Origin: Paenibacillus xylanexedens
Lineage (GTDB): Bacteria; Bacillota; Bacilli; Paenibacillales; Paenibacillaceae
Assembly: GCF_001908275.1 (NCBI RefSeq)
Contig: NZ_CP018620.1
Span: 4,340,001 to 4,404,000 of the forward strand
Reading direction: 5' to 3'
Length of the DNA stretch: 64,000 nucleotides
This document shows positions 9,367 through 18,006 of the stretch, piece after piece. The position numbers and the translations under genes were made by a program. Numbering within the stretch: position 1 is the stretch's first letter; the number at the start of each line of letters is the position of its first letter. The notes beneath the pieces were generated by a model. The model made no database searches, was not told the DNA's origin, and worked only from the letters and a program-made list of their open reading frames with translations.

Positions 9367-9397
9367 TTGACCTTAGGTCAGACCTAAGGTTTATGCT
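9367..9397 (+). promoter_or_regulatory. MerR-type promoter with palindromic operator
   Basis: -35 TTGACC (9367-9372) and -10 TATGCT (9392-9397) are separated by 19 bp, the long spacer typical of MerR-activated promoters. ACCTTAGGTC (9370-9379) and GACCTAAGGT (9381-9390) form a perfect 10-bp palindrome around one base, within and overlapping the spacer. Confidence 0.8.
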
Positions 9398-9431
9398 TGT
9401 AATATGAAAAACAGCAAAGGTGGTGAATTGG

Positions 9432-10196
9432 TTGAGTGATGAAATTACGATTAGCGAGCTGGCAAAGCTGATGAAAGTCTCTGTACATCAAATTCGATAC
9501 TTCGAAGAAAAAGGGGTGTTGAACCCTGCTTATATAGCAGAAAACCAATACAGGATGTATGGGGTAGATGAAATTTACCGTCTATCTCATATTTTGTTGC
9601 TTCGCAAAATGGGACTGTCTGTTCAAATGATCAAGGAATGTTTGAGTAATCTGACAACCATTCAAATCACATCATTATTTCGCCAAGCGTTGGCAGACAC
9701 GGAAGCAGCTATCACTCAGCTTCAGCACACAAAGCACCTTATCAGCAAGTTGTTGCATGAGAAAGAGCATATTCCGCTTGAGGATCAAGTGACTTATTAT
9801 ATTGTTACTCGTGAGGAGATTCACTTATCACTGTGGTTCCATATGGAAGCGCAAGGGTACTTGCAAGCAAGGCAACTGACCCAACATAAAGGAAACATTC
9901 CCAATCTATTTGAAGCCGACATCCATTATGCGTACGACGAGACGGACACCGTAGGAATTTATACACAAAAGGAGGGAGCGAACGATTTAGTTTTGCCTAG
10001 AGGAAAATACCTTTCTCGTCATGTATATGTACAAATTGAAGCTGAACTCAAAGAACATATCAACGAATTTTATGCTTATGCAGAACACCAGGGCTATCCG
10101 TATCACGGTCCACTTATTATGGTAGAGAAATCTTATTTATCTTTATTCACACCAGAAAAGCTTCATTATGAGCTATTGTTACAAATGATCGAGTAG
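9432..10196 (+). CDS. MerR-family transcriptional regulator
   Basis: About 254 aa. The N-terminal MerR winged helix-turn-helix includes ISELAKLMKVSVHQIRYFEEKG, followed by a coiled linker helix and a C-terminal effector-binding region (about 130-250) resembling GyrI/BmrR-type ligand pockets. GTG 9420 is also in frame, but AAAGGTGG (9416-9423) is well placed for TTG 9432. It is the first gene of an operon with a GNAT acetyltransferase and an alpha/beta hydrolase. The 19-bp-spacer palindromic promoter just upstream indicates autoregulation. The ligand is unknown. Confidence 0.85.
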   Translation: MSDEITISELAKLMKVSVHQIRYFEEKGVLNPAYIAENQYRMYGVDEIYRLSHILLLRKMGLSVQMIKECLSNLTTIQITSLFRQALADTEAAITQLQHTKHLISKLLHEKEHIPLEDQVTYYIVTREEIHLSLWFHMEAQGYLQARQLTQHKGNIPNLFEADIHYAYDETDTVGIYTQKEGANDLVLPRGKYLSRHVYVQIEAELKEHINEFYAYAEHQGYPYHGPLIMVEKSYLSLFTPEKLHYELLLQMIE

Positions 10197-10208
10197 GGGA
10201 GGCACACA

Positions 10209-10853
10209 GTGACAACTTCCATTAAGATAGAACCCGTTTGTCCCCAGTTTCATCAAACTGTTGCTGAACTCATGGCTTATGGTTTTGGACACAAATTTCA
10301 AAAGATCACTTCATTGTCCATAATTGATCTGGCTTACGTATTTGAACAGTTGCTTAATCATCCGCCCATGGAACAAAGTACTCTTCGAGTCATTGCTCGT
10401 GAAAATGAGGAGATTGTTGGCACCATGTGCTTGAAATGGAAGGAAGCAGATAACAGAGCAGCAATAACAAGCGTTCGTGCCAATTCTCATTGGTGGGGCC
10501 AGTGCAATAGGGTTGGCATGTGGAAACTGCTTCAGTTAATAACTGGTTTACATCTGCTGAAGCATACTCCTACATTAGGCGAATGTTATGTGGAAGATCT
10601 GGTTGTACATCCACAGCACCAAGGCAAGGGAATTGGTACACAGTTACTTCAATGGGCACAGAAATATATGTTGCAATCCAAATCAATGTCATTTCTTAGC
10701 TTGCATGTGGCAAGTCAGAATCATCAAGCAATACAGTTATATGAACGCTATCAATTTCGCAAGCAGTATAGTACAAACAGCTTTCTGACCGGCCTGCTCT
10801 TAGGCGAAAACCAATGGCATTACATGATTTACAAAGGAGATAGTTATGTTTAA
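10209..10853 (+). CDS. GNAT-family N-acetyltransferase
   Basis: This 214-aa acetyl-CoA-dependent acetyltransferase has the acetyl-CoA-binding motif A, VHPQHQGKGIGTQLLQWA, preceded by the strand YVEDLVV. GTG 10209 follows GGGGAGG. It lies 12 nt after the MerR gene and overlaps the next gene by 8 nt, so it is the middle gene of a three-gene operon. The substrate is unknown; a small molecule linked to the MerR ligand is a reasonable guess. Confidence 0.85.
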   Translation: MTTSIKIEPVCPQFHQTVAELMAYGFGHKFQKITSLSIIDLAYVFEQLLNHPPMEQSTLRVIARENEEIVGTMCLKWKEADNRAAITSVRANSHWWGQCNRVGMWKLLQLITGLHLLKHTPTLGECYVEDLVVHPQHQGKGIGTQLLQWAQKYMLQSKSMSFLSLHVASQNHQAIQLYERYQFRKQYSTNSFLTGLLLGENQWHYMIYKGDSYV

Positions 10854-11862
10854 TTGGAAAAAACGATACATCTCAGTTATTGTGGCAATCTTACTGATGG
10901 TTGGTGCAGGACTGTACATAGTCGCTCAAAGTGAATTTGACATGGTGGAACAATCCGTTGAAATTCAATCACCCCAGGGCAAGTTAACAGGTACGCTCAC
11001 ATTACCCAGAAACCATTCAGGCAAGCTAGGTCTAGTGCTGTTTATTCACGGTGACGGTCCGATAGACTCTACTCATGGTGAGGGATACAAACCGTTATGG
11101 GAGCGACTGGCATCGATCGGGTATGCATCCTTATCGCTAGATAAACGGGGAATCGGGGGTTCAGAGGGAAACTGGCTAGATCAAAGCATGGATGATCGTG
11201 TTGTGGAGGCACAACAAGCAATTGCATGGGCGAAAGAACAATCCATCATTGATGATTCCAAAATAGGCGTATGGGGTGCCAGCCAAGCAGGCTGGGTGAT
11301 TCCTAAGCTTGCTGGGAAAGAACATCTCGCCTTCAGTATCTTGGTATCACCAGCGATAAACTGGTTGGAACAGGGAGAATACAACACACGCAGCCAGATG
11401 GCGAAGGATGGTCATTCCACCGAGGAGATTCAAAATCAGGTCGATTATGAAAACCAGATTAAAGAGATTTTAAAGAAACATGGCACATATGAAGAGTACA
11501 CTAAGATTGCTCGAGAGCATGATCTGATTTCCAAAGAACGCTGGAACTTCATAAAGAAAAATTTTGCTTCAGATGCCACAGCGGATTTGCAACATTTCAA
11601 AACCCCTGTACTACTTCTGCTTGGAGAAGATGATGTGAATGTGGACATTGTTGATACAGAGCAAGCATACCGTAAAGGAATTCAGCCATCTCCCTTGCTT
11701 CATGTGAAAATCTTCTCTAATACAGAACATTCGATGTTACCAACCTCTATTGCAGGCTCGGAATGGAAACAATCACTACGATTTCTGTTTGCTCCGAGAA
11801 GCATTACAGTGGATGGGTATATGGATGAAATAGAACATATGTTGACCGCTTCTTCCTTATAA
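10846..11862 (+). CDS. exported or membrane-anchored alpha/beta hydrolase (serine esterase/peptidase-like)
   Basis: 338 aa with an N-terminal hydrophobic anchor (residues 7-25, ISVIVAILLMVGAGLYI). Alpha/beta hydrolase features are FIHGDGP (oxyanion region), LDKRGIGGSEG, the nucleophile elbow GASQAG, the acid in LGEDD and the late His in NTEHSML. It resembles dienelactone hydrolase/S9-like proteins. It overlaps the GNAT gene by 8 nt, which points to translational coupling in the MerR operon. The substrate is not deducible. Confidence 0.8.
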   Translation: MFNWKKRYISVIVAILLMVGAGLYIVAQSEFDMVEQSVEIQSPQGKLTGTLTLPRNHSGKLGLVLFIHGDGPIDSTHGEGYKPLWERLASIGYASLSLDKRGIGGSEGNWLDQSMDDRVVEAQQAIAWAKEQSIIDDSKIGVWGASQAGWVIPKLAGKEHLAFSILVSPAINWLEQGEYNTRSQMAKDGHSTEEIQNQVDYENQIKEILKKHGTYEEYTKIAREHDLISKERWNFIKKNFASDATADLQHFKTPVLLLLGEDDVNVDIVDTEQAYRKGIQPSPLLHVKIFSNTEHSMLPTSIAGSEWKQSLRFLFAPRSITVDGYMDEIEHMLTASSL

Positions 11863-11922
11863 CTGACGGTTTACGATCTCTTCGTATCACCAGATAGATA
11901 ATTGTCATTTCGAAATGAAAGA

Positions 11923-11955
11923 GCAGGGTCAGGGAGCGCCCTTATCCTGCCTTTT
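11923..11955 (+). terminator. intrinsic terminator after the MerR operon
   Basis: GCAGG (11923-11927) pairs with CCTGC (11946-11950) and inner AGGG with CCCT, followed by T5. It lies between convergent genes. Confidence 0.65.
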
Positions 11956-11972
11956 TGCGTGTTATACGTTAA

Positions 11973-13334
11973 CTACTGTGCCAAATGTTCCAGATCCGGC
12001 TGCAATTTGGTCCGCAAAACATATAACATAATGGCCCCAACTAGGAACGCCACGGCATCCGCAATAACGAGCGACCAGATCACTCCATGAAAGCCGTTCA
12101 TATGGTTAGCGATATACAAGACAGGAATTAGTGTAATCCCTTGAATTATGGACATAACAAACGCGGCGGTTCCTTGGGCTGTTGCTTGGAAGATCCCCAT
12201 AAACAAAGAAGTCATTCCTGTAATAAACAAGGATAAGAAGGTTACATGAAGAATGTAGCTACCCATTTCAATTAATTGCGGGTCAGTCGTAAATAAACCA
12301 ATCAAGTGGTCAGAGATCAGATAAACGATAACACCGAACAGGACGGCTAAGCCCAAAATAGCTTTGATCGTGAATCCAATCGTTTGTTTCATGCGTAATT
12401 TGTTCGCTGTGAATGAGAAGGCAATCAACGGCACAACTCCCTCGCACAAACCCATCAGAATAAACTCAGGAAATTGCAATAAACGTGATGAGATTCCATA
12501 CCCCGCAACGGCCTGATCCCCATATTCGACAAGAAAAAGGTTAAGAATAAGCGACATTGCACCCAAGAAGACACTCATAACAAAGACGGGAACACCGATT
12601 TTGAACACATTGCTCAGGATGTCCTTGGTCACCTTGAACCATTTCAGGGAGACGGTTAAGAATTGACTCTTATAACTCATATGGTAAGCGTAAAATGCAC
12701 TCGCAACCAAGTTGGAGATGACGGTAGCAGATGCAACGCCAACCACGCCCCAATGGAAGACAAAAATGAATAGTGCATCGAGGATAATATTTATAACAAC
12801 ACTGAGAATCATACCGGTCATAGAAGTCATTGCTGAACCTTCTGAGCGCACGATATTCTCCAGGGTGAAGAATAAGATGACGAAGGGTGAACCCATAAGC
12901 ATAATCGTGACATACTCTTTCGTAAATCCGAAGGACTCTGGCGTTGCCCCCAGCCCATGAACGATTGGTTCAATCAGCGGGAGCCCAACGGCCATCACAA
13001 TAATTCCGAGAACTAAACTGCTGTAAAAGGCAAATGAAGATACATGCTTCAGATCATCTACTTTTTTCTCTCCCAGCAAACGGGAGATGAATGTGCCGCT
13101 GCCTATACCAATTAAATTACCAAGGGCCATGATGACCGCGAATAAAGGTAAAGTTAATGCGAGTGCGGTTAACATTGCCGTATTACCCAGTGTGCCAAGG
13201 AAATAGGTATTCAAGATGGAGTAAATAACACTCATTGACGTGCCTAGCATCATTGGGACAGCAAAGTGAGCTACGGCTTTGGCGATTGGTGCTTTTTCAA
13301 AGTAATGGAGGTTTTCTGCATCCATGTGGATCAC
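11973..13334 (-). CDS. MATE-family multidrug efflux protein
   Basis: This is a 453-aa cation-coupled exporter with two repeated MatE halves, about 12 membrane segments in all. The N-terminus AKAVAHFAVPMMLGTSMSVIYS and segments such as ISRLLGEKK and NIVRSEGSAMTSM are characteristic. The frame opens at GTG 13334; ATG 13325 is an alternative and neither has a strong ribosome site. It is divergent from a TetR gene, with three related operator-like repeats in between, so repression by that TetR is very likely. Confidence 0.88.
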   Translation of the reverse strand: MIHMDAENLHYFEKAPIAKAVAHFAVPMMLGTSMSVIYSILNTYFLGTLGNTAMLTALALTLPLFAVIMALGNLIGIGSGTFISRLLGEKKVDDLKHVSSFAFYSSLVLGIIVMAVGLPLIEPIVHGLGATPESFGFTKEYVTIMLMGSPFVILFFTLENIVRSEGSAMTSMTGMILSVVINIILDALFIFVFHWGVVGVASATVISNLVASAFYAYHMSYKSQFLTVSLKWFKVTKDILSNVFKIGVPVFVMSVFLGAMSLILNLFLVEYGDQAVAGYGISSRLLQFPEFILMGLCEGVVPLIAFSFTANKLRMKQTIGFTIKAILGLAVLFGVIVYLISDHLIGLFTTDPQLIEMGSYILHVTFLSLFITGMTSLFMGIFQATAQGTAAFVMSIIQGITLIPVLYIANHMNGFHGVIWSLVIADAVAFLVGAIMLYVLRTKLQPDLEHLAQ

Positions 13335-13360
13335 TACTTTCTTCGTTAATATTGATCTAA

Positions 13361-13444
13361 TCTAACACCGTTAGATTGAACCTTACAGTGTTAGATGTTA
13401 TCATGAACTTATGAACCTGTAAAGCATAAACTTACACTGTTAGA
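13361..13444. promoter_or_regulatory. TetR operator cluster between the MATE and TetR genes
   Basis: Three related sites: the palindrome TCTAACACCGTTAGA (13361-13375), CTTACAGTGTTAGA (13382-13395) and CTTACACTGTTAGA (13431-13444). They share the half-site GTTAGA and lie in the 127-bp divergent intergenic region. Confidence 0.7.
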
Positions 13445-13461
13445 TAAAAGGGCGGATACCG

Positions 13462-14142
13462 ATGAAAAAACAACAGCCTCAGATTTCGGAAGATAAGATT
13501 TTGGAAACTTCGTGGGAGCTTTTGGCGGAAGAGGGCATCGAGAAATTCAGCATGAGACGATTGGCAGACAAACTGGGGATTCAGGCTCCATCTCTATACT
13601 GGTACTTCAAGAGCAAGCAGACACTCTACCAGCGTCTGGCCAACCAGATATCGAAAATTATTCTGGACGAGTTTCACACTGAAGGGGACTGGAAGGAGCA
13701 GATGGAGGGGCTTGCGGTGACGGTACGGAGTGTGCTCAGTAGATACCCGTGCTCCACACAGCTCATGATGATGACGTTGCCCCATGAACCGGACATGATC
13801 CGCTTCACCAACCGCATGTTGCTCTGCATGGAATCAACACCACTAGAGCAAGAGCAGAAATTACAGGCCGTTCTCACACTTGTGAACTATGTATTCTATT
13901 TCGTTCTGGACGATTATCAGCATCAGCGCAATATCTCTGCTGTTCTTAAGGACCAGGAAGCACTTCGGGGTGAAGAGATGATCCACCTTCTGGATTCTAT
14001 GAGTGAGAAGGAAGCTGGACTTTTCAGCAGGATGTATAAGAATGGTCTGTTTGAGGTGATGGGAACCGACGGAGCTTTCGAGTTTGGCTTGAAGCTTATT
14101 TTGCTCGGGATCGAACAAGTGATAAAGGAACATGAGAAGTAG
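13462..14142 (+). CDS. TetR-family repressor of the divergent MATE gene
   Basis: 226 aa. The N-terminal TetR helix-turn-helix reads SMRRLADKLGIQAPSLYWYF. The C-terminal half resembles the TetR_C ligand-binding domain of tetracycline-repressor-like proteins. ATG 13462 follows AAAGGGCGG. It is divergent from the MATE exporter across 127 bp carrying three operator-like repeats, a standard local repressor-pump arrangement. The inducing ligand is unknown. Confidence 0.88.
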   Translation: MKKQQPQISEDKILETSWELLAEEGIEKFSMRRLADKLGIQAPSLYWYFKSKQTLYQRLANQISKIILDEFHTEGDWKEQMEGLAVTVRSVLSRYPCSTQLMMMTLPHEPDMIRFTNRMLLCMESTPLEQEQKLQAVLTLVNYVFYFVLDDYQHQRNISAVLKDQEALRGEEMIHLLDSMSEKEAGLFSRMYKNGLFEVMGTDGAFEFGLKLILLGIEQVIKEHEK

Positions 14143-14195
14143 AAAAGTAGAACACCACGATCTGAGTAGATTAAACTCAACCATGTAGGAGAAAT

Positions 14196-14217
14196 ATTAG
14201 TTCTACATAGAACTAAT
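14196..14217. terminator. perfect hairpin after the TetR gene
   Basis: ATTAGTTCTA (14196-14205) and TAGAACTAAT (14208-14217) form a perfect 10-bp stem with a 2-nt spacer, followed by GTTTTA. The A/T-rich stem and short T tract make it a weak terminator; it could instead be a protein-binding palindrome. Confidence 0.45.
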
Positions 14218-14227
14218 GTTTTAAAAC

Positions 14228-14265
14228 AAGAAACCCACCGAGTATAAAACTCCAGTGGGTTTCTT
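14228..14265. terminator. bidirectional terminator between the TetR gene and csaA
   Basis: AAGAAACCCAC (14228-14238) pairs with GTGGGTTTCTT (14255-14265). It can serve csaA on the minus strand and the TetR gene on the plus strand. Confidence 0.75.
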
Positions 14266-14269
14266 CTTA

Positions 14270-14602
14270 TCATCCAATCGAAGTACCATTTGGTAGCTCG
14301 AAATCAGGTTTCAACAAAACAACATCTCCCTGTTCGGGCAGCCCGCCAAGCACCAACACTTCTGAATTGAATCCGGCTATACGACGGGGAGGGAAATTAA
14401 CTACACCTATAATCTGCCTTCCGATAATAGATTCGGATGAATACCTTTTCGTGATTTGTGCACTGGATGTTTTTAATCCAATTTCTGGTCCAAAATCAAT
14501 TTCAAGTTTGATAGCAGGGATTTTAGCTTTTGCAAAAAAATCAGCTTTGGTGACCGTGCCGACACGCAGATCTAATTTTAAGAAATCATCAAAAGTTGCC
14601 AT
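14270..14602 (-). CDS. csaA: CsaA-like chaperone/tRNA-binding-domain protein
   Basis: 110 aa, the exact size class of CsaA, a single tRNA-binding (EMAP/MetRS C-terminal-like OB-fold) domain described as a secretion-related chaperone in Bacillus. Characteristic sequence includes FLKLDLRVGTV, KLEIDFG, QIIGVVNFPPR and EVLVLGG. It follows the EamA transporter gene by 22 nt on the same strand, so the two are probably co-transcribed. A functional link between them is not evident. Confidence 0.9.
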   Translation of the reverse strand: MATFDDFLKLDLRVGTVTKADFFAKAKIPAIKLEIDFGPEIGLKTSSAQITKRYSSESIIGRQIIGVVNFPPRRIAGFNSEVLVLGGLPEQGDVVLLKPDFELPNGTSIG

Positions 14603-14624
14603 TTTAAATTCACTTCTTTCTTTA

Positions 14625-15557
14625 TTATCCTAATTTCCTAAATCGATTAAAGCGCAGGAACTTCGACAGTTGAACATGGTAAGATTTCAGCCCAAAGTAC
14701 ATCAGCATGCCTGACAATGTAATTAATCCGCCTACGAATTGAAAAGCAGAGATGGTTTCTCCCAACAGTAGATAAGCCAGCATAATGGCCAGAACGGGTT
14801 CACCGATAATGCCTACAGAAACCGTTGTTGCACCAATGGATTTGAGCAGCAGATTGAAAATGTACTGACCAAAAATGGTGGGTATGATCGCAAGTAGCAG
14901 GAAATACATCCAATCGGATGAGTCGTAATGGGTCAACGAAAAGTTATTCAATAAACTGTAGAACAGCAGGACACTTCCGCCAATAATAAAGACAACAACA
15001 CTATATATATTCGCGTCGATTTTTCGACTGACTTTCTGTCCCACCAGCATATAAGCCGACACCAGTATGGTTCCTATTAGTGACAGACCGTCTCCGATCA
15101 AAGCCTCTCTTGAAACGCCAATATCTCCCCAGGCGATGATCACCGAACCGAACAGGGCGGTAATCAAACATAGAATGGTAGGTATACTCGCTCTTTCCTT
15201 AAACATAAAGTATGACCCGATCATCACAAACAAAGGTTGCAGCGCCAGAATGACCATGGAACTAGCCACCGAGGTATACACCAGCGATTCCATCCAAAAT
15301 AAAAAATATAGACCAAGAAGCAGGCCAGCCAGAAAAACTGTGATCCAATCCCTTGAATCCATTTTTAATAAGCGGATCGTTTTCCAGGGGATAAACGGAA
15401 GCATAATAATGGCTGATATATACAGCCTGTACATACCGGCTATAGCGGTCGGAGTATCCGAAGATTTGATCATGATTGAAGAGACGGATACCGACAAAAT
15501 GGCGATAAAAAGCAATACATACGGATGAAAAAGCAGCGATGATTTATTTTCTTTCAC
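14625..15557 (-). CDS. EamA/DMT-superfamily transporter
   Basis: 310 aa with ten hydrophobic segments in two EamA repeats. Typical motifs are FLAGLLLGLYFLFWMESL and IIGEPVLAIMLAYLLLGE. The frame extends upstream to 15596, but GGAGG lies just before GTG 15557 (VKENKSSLLFHP), which is the better start. It is divergent from an AraC-family gene, a likely regulator. The cargo is unknown (amino acids or other metabolites in this family). Confidence 0.87.
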   Translation of the reverse strand: MKENKSSLLFHPYVLLFIAILSVSVSSIMIKSSDTPTAIAGMYRLYISAIIMLPFIPWKTIRLLKMDSRDWITVFLAGLLLGLYFLFWMESLVYTSVASSMVILALQPLFVMIGSYFMFKERASIPTILCLITALFGSVIIAWGDIGVSREALIGDGLSLIGTILVSAYMLVGQKVSRKIDANIYSVVVFIIGGSVLLFYSLLNNFSLTHYDSSDWMYFLLLAIIPTIFGQYIFNLLLKSIGATTVSVGIIGEPVLAIMLAYLLLGETISAFQFVGGLITLSGMLMYFGLKSYHVQLSKFLRFNRFRKLG

Positions 15558-15711
15558 ATATAAGCCTCCAAAGTTCTTATCCGGTCGTCTGTGCACAGGC
15601 TATTGTGATAAGTTAAAGATTTGATATAATAATATCATTATTTTTGTGAATTTCGTGCAGTTAAATCACTATATAATATAGATATATCGTCAAAGAAAGG
15701 AACGTCATAGA

Positions 15712-16593
15712 ATGGTGAAGCAACTTTATGAGGATATTTTGTATTCCGATCTTTCGTTTCCCTATATCATGTACACACATACACGTCATACAAGCATCCC
15801 CGAAGGCAGAGGATTCAACGATTTGCATTGGCACGAAGATCTACAGATCACTTTAGTCACAAAAGGCAAACTGGTTATGCAAATTAACGGAATTGATCAT
15901 ACATTGGAAACGGGTCAGGCGATCCTGATCAACAAGAGAATTCTTCATATCACAACAGAGCTGACACATGATGGTGAATATGTTAGTTTCAATTTTCCCG
16001 AAAAGCTATTAGCCTTTCATGTAGACAGTGCAATGGAAAAAAATTATGTACTTCCTTATACGAATTCTTCTTTGGTTTCGCTCGTGATTAGAAGAGAGTT
16101 GGAGTGGGAAAAGCAGATATTGGATATGCTCTGGGAAATGAGAGAGACGTTTAATACACGGAAAAACTGGGGATGGGAATACGAAATCTCAATTAAAACG
16201 GTACAACTATGGTTTGTATTGATATCCAACATTTTGATCCCTTCCGAGGAAACCCCAAGAAGCGAGAAGCGTCAGCAGGAAAGACTTCAGTTAATGCTCA
16301 GTTTTATCCATCAAAATTATGCTCATCCGGTTACGCTTCGTGAGATTGCTGATGTCGCGCATTTGAGCATTTCAGAGTGCACCAGATGTTTTAAGAAAAC
16401 GGCTCATATGACGCCATACGAGTATCTAATCAAATACCGGATTAAGAAGAGTAAAGATCTCTTAGTATCGACGAATGATACAATAACCGAGATCGCTCAG
16501 AAAGTGGGCTTTAATCACGTTAATCACTTTATCCAGTCTTTTAAAAAGCATGAGGAAAAAACACCAAAAGAGTTTCGTAACTCAAGAAGATGA
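15712..16593 (+). CDS. AraC-family transcriptional regulator with cupin sensor domain
   Basis: 293 aa. The N-terminal cupin-like domain (LHWHEDLQITLVTKG) precedes a C-terminal pair of AraC helix-turn-helix motifs (about 195-290), including LREIADVAHLSISECTRCFKK and ITEIAQKVGFNHVNHFIQSFKK. The start is ATG 15712 behind AAAGGAAC. It is divergent from the EamA transporter across about 150 bp containing TGATAT-aata-ATATCA, so it probably controls that transporter. Confidence 0.88.
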   Translation: MVKQLYEDILYSDLSFPYIMYTHTRHTSIPEGRGFNDLHWHEDLQITLVTKGKLVMQINGIDHTLETGQAILINKRILHITTELTHDGEYVSFNFPEKLLAFHVDSAMEKNYVLPYTNSSLVSLVIRRELEWEKQILDMLWEMRETFNTRKNWGWEYEISIKTVQLWFVLISNILIPSEETPRSEKRQQERLQLMLSFIHQNYAHPVTLREIADVAHLSISECTRCFKKTAHMTPYEYLIKYRIKKSKDLLVSTNDTITEIAQKVGFNHVNHFIQSFKKHEEKTPKEFRNSRR

Positions 16594-16617
16594 TACTGAG
16601 ACAACAGAGACTATAGA

Positions 16618-16653
16618 AAAACGCCAGTGACCTTAAACACGGACCGGCGTTTT
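16618..16653. terminator. bidirectional terminator between AraC and VOC genes
   Basis: AAAACGCC (16618-16625) pairs with GGCGTTTT (16646-16653) between convergent genes; A- and T-runs on both sides allow use in both directions. Confidence 0.75.
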
Positions 16654-16657
16654 CATA

Positions 16658-17059
16658 TTAGTTTTTCGGAATTTTGCTCTCATCCATATACAACAGGTTC
16701 CAGCGGTGACCGTCCAGGTCGGCAAATCCCGCGCCGTACATCCAGCCGTCTATTTCACCCGGCTTGCCAAAGATGGTTCCTCCAGCTAACTCGACTTTTT
16801 TAATAAAAGCATCAACTTCTTCTCTGCTGTCAGCACCAATGGAAAATATCACTTCTGCGCTATGGGAAGTATCTGCGGTTTTGGCACCTGTAAATTTCTC
16901 GAAGGTTGCTTCCGGAAACAGGAGAATCGTTGTTGAGCCTATGACAAGCTGGGCTCTCTCGCTGCCAACATTCTCCCCATGGAATCCAATCTCATTGAAA
17001 AAGGTAGTGGATTGCACAACATCTTTCACCGGCAGGTTCATCCAGATTTTTTGTGACAT
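16658..17059 (-). CDS. VOC-family (glyoxalase/dioxygenase-superfamily) protein
   Basis: 133 aa with two beta-alpha-beta-beta-beta VOC modules: IWMNLPVKDVVQSTTFFNEIGF at the start and GFADLDGHRWNLLYMD at the end. This is a cytosolic single-domain protein similar to PhnB-like and glyoxalase-like members. AGGAGG precedes the ATG. A perfect 10-bp inverted repeat sits directly upstream. The reaction cannot be assigned. Confidence 0.82.
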   Translation of the reverse strand: MSQKIWMNLPVKDVVQSTTFFNEIGFHGENVGSERAQLVIGSTTILLFPEATFEKFTGAKTADTSHSAEVIFSIGADSREEVDAFIKKVELAGGTIFGKPGEIDGWMYGAGFADLDGHRWNLLYMDESKIPKN

Positions 17060-17073
17060 GGCAGTAGCCTCCT

Positions 17074-17105
17074 AGAGTATATTTTCGACACTCTTAATAT
17101 ACTCT
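17074..17105 (-). promoter_or_regulatory. perfect inverted repeat upstream of the VOC gene
   Basis: AGAGTATATT (17074-17083) and AATATACTCT (17096-17105) form a perfect 10-bp inverted repeat with a 12-nt spacer, close to the ribosome site of the VOC gene. It may be an operator or a 5'UTR hairpin. Confidence 0.5.
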
Positions 17106-17223
17106 ACGTCAATTCAAAATTACATAATCGTGTACATACGATTATGAAGGAGTTAGAAATAACGGGTATAATGAAGGATAATTTAGAGAAATCTGCATCG
17201 TTCTAATCAGTTCAGAATCCAAA

Positions 17224-17259
17224 CCAAAAGAGCAATCTCCAATGAGGTTGCTCTTTTGG
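17224..17259 (-). terminator. terminator of the SufR-like regulator gene
   Basis: CCAAAAGAGCAA (17224-17235) pairs perfectly with TTGCTCTTTTGG (17248-17259), adjacent to the stop codon. Confidence 0.75.
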
Positions 17260-17919
17260 TCATGGCTTATTTTGCCTAACGGTGTATACGCAGTTTCTTC
17301 CTCCGGCTAGAATGTATTCTCCCCGTTCAATATGAACATTATCGCCTAGAACTGTTTTGAATAAATGTAACTCATTCTTGCATAACCCGGTACATACCGC
17401 GGCCGCTTCACAGATCGGACAATGCTTCTCAATAAATAGAAGACTGCCATCATCCTGCTCCTTAACCTCGGCCATATAACCTTCATTGGTGCGAATTTCG
17501 GCCAATTTCTCCAATCTCTCTCTGACTCCTGATGAATCGCCAAGATGCTGAAGATATTGATCTTGCATATTTTTATTTCGAACATCCAGCAGCTTGTCCA
17601 GCCCTTCAGTACCAAAAGCTTCTTTCATCGAATTGATGAGGCTGACGGATAAATCCGAATATCCACTTGGAAAAAAACGATTAGCCGCGGGAGTTAATAT
17701 CCATAGCTTGGTGGGGCGACCCATGGGACGGGCCTCTTCCACAGTGGTAACCAATCCTTCTTCTTTTAGCGCATTCAGATGTTGACGAATAGCCATTCCG
17801 GATAACGAAAACTGAGAGGAGAGAGTGACAACATCCATTCCCCCGCGCTCTTTTAACAGATTAATAATTGCTCTCCGGGTACTGGTCGAGACATCTTTTT
17901 TGGTTTGATTTCCGCTCAT
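17260..17919 (-). CDS. SufR-like Cys-rich transcriptional regulator
   Basis: 219 aa. The N-terminal winged helix-turn-helix (about 10-80; VVTLSSQFSLSGMAIRQHLNALKEEGLV) belongs to the COG2345/SufR group. The C-terminal part carries C167, C170, C176, C180 and C210 in CPIC...C...C and GGRNC, matching the cysteine pattern through which SufR-type repressors bind an Fe-S cluster. GGAGGTG precedes ATG 17919. The gene is divergent from an MFS pump and stands next to A-type Fe-S carrier genes. Its own promoter spacer contains one copy of a repeat found again in the pump promoter, so it probably represses both. Fe-S sensing is inferred. Confidence 0.82.
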   Translation of the reverse strand: MSGNQTKKDVSTSTRRAIINLLKERGGMDVVTLSSQFSLSGMAIRQHLNALKEEGLVTTVEEARPMGRPTKLWILTPAANRFFPSGYSDLSVSLINSMKEAFGTEGLDKLLDVRNKNMQDQYLQHLGDSSGVRERLEKLAEIRTNEGYMAEVKEQDDGSLLFIEKHCPICEAAAVCTGLCKNELHLFKTVLGDNVHIERGEYILAGGRNCVYTVRQNKP

Positions 17920-17962
17920 GGTGCACCTCCTTGTGACGAACTGAATCTACATGACTAACTAC

Positions 17963-17991
17963 ATTTTAAACAAAAATGTTGACAAAGTCAA
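17963..17991 (-). promoter_or_regulatory. promoter of the SufR-like gene with operator copy 1
   Basis: On the minus strand, -35 TTGACT (17986-17991), a 17-bp spacer and -10 TAAAAT (17963-17968). The operator-like AAACAAAAATGTT (17968-17980, plus strand; core AACA-aaaa-TGTT palindrome) occupies the spacer. Confidence 0.65.
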
Positions 17992-18006
17992 AGCCGAACT
18001 GTAGCT

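Noticed and set aside
15067..15528. 153-aa plus-strand open frame
   Set aside because: Antisense shadow of the EamA transporter gene; composition follows the complementary membrane-protein codons.
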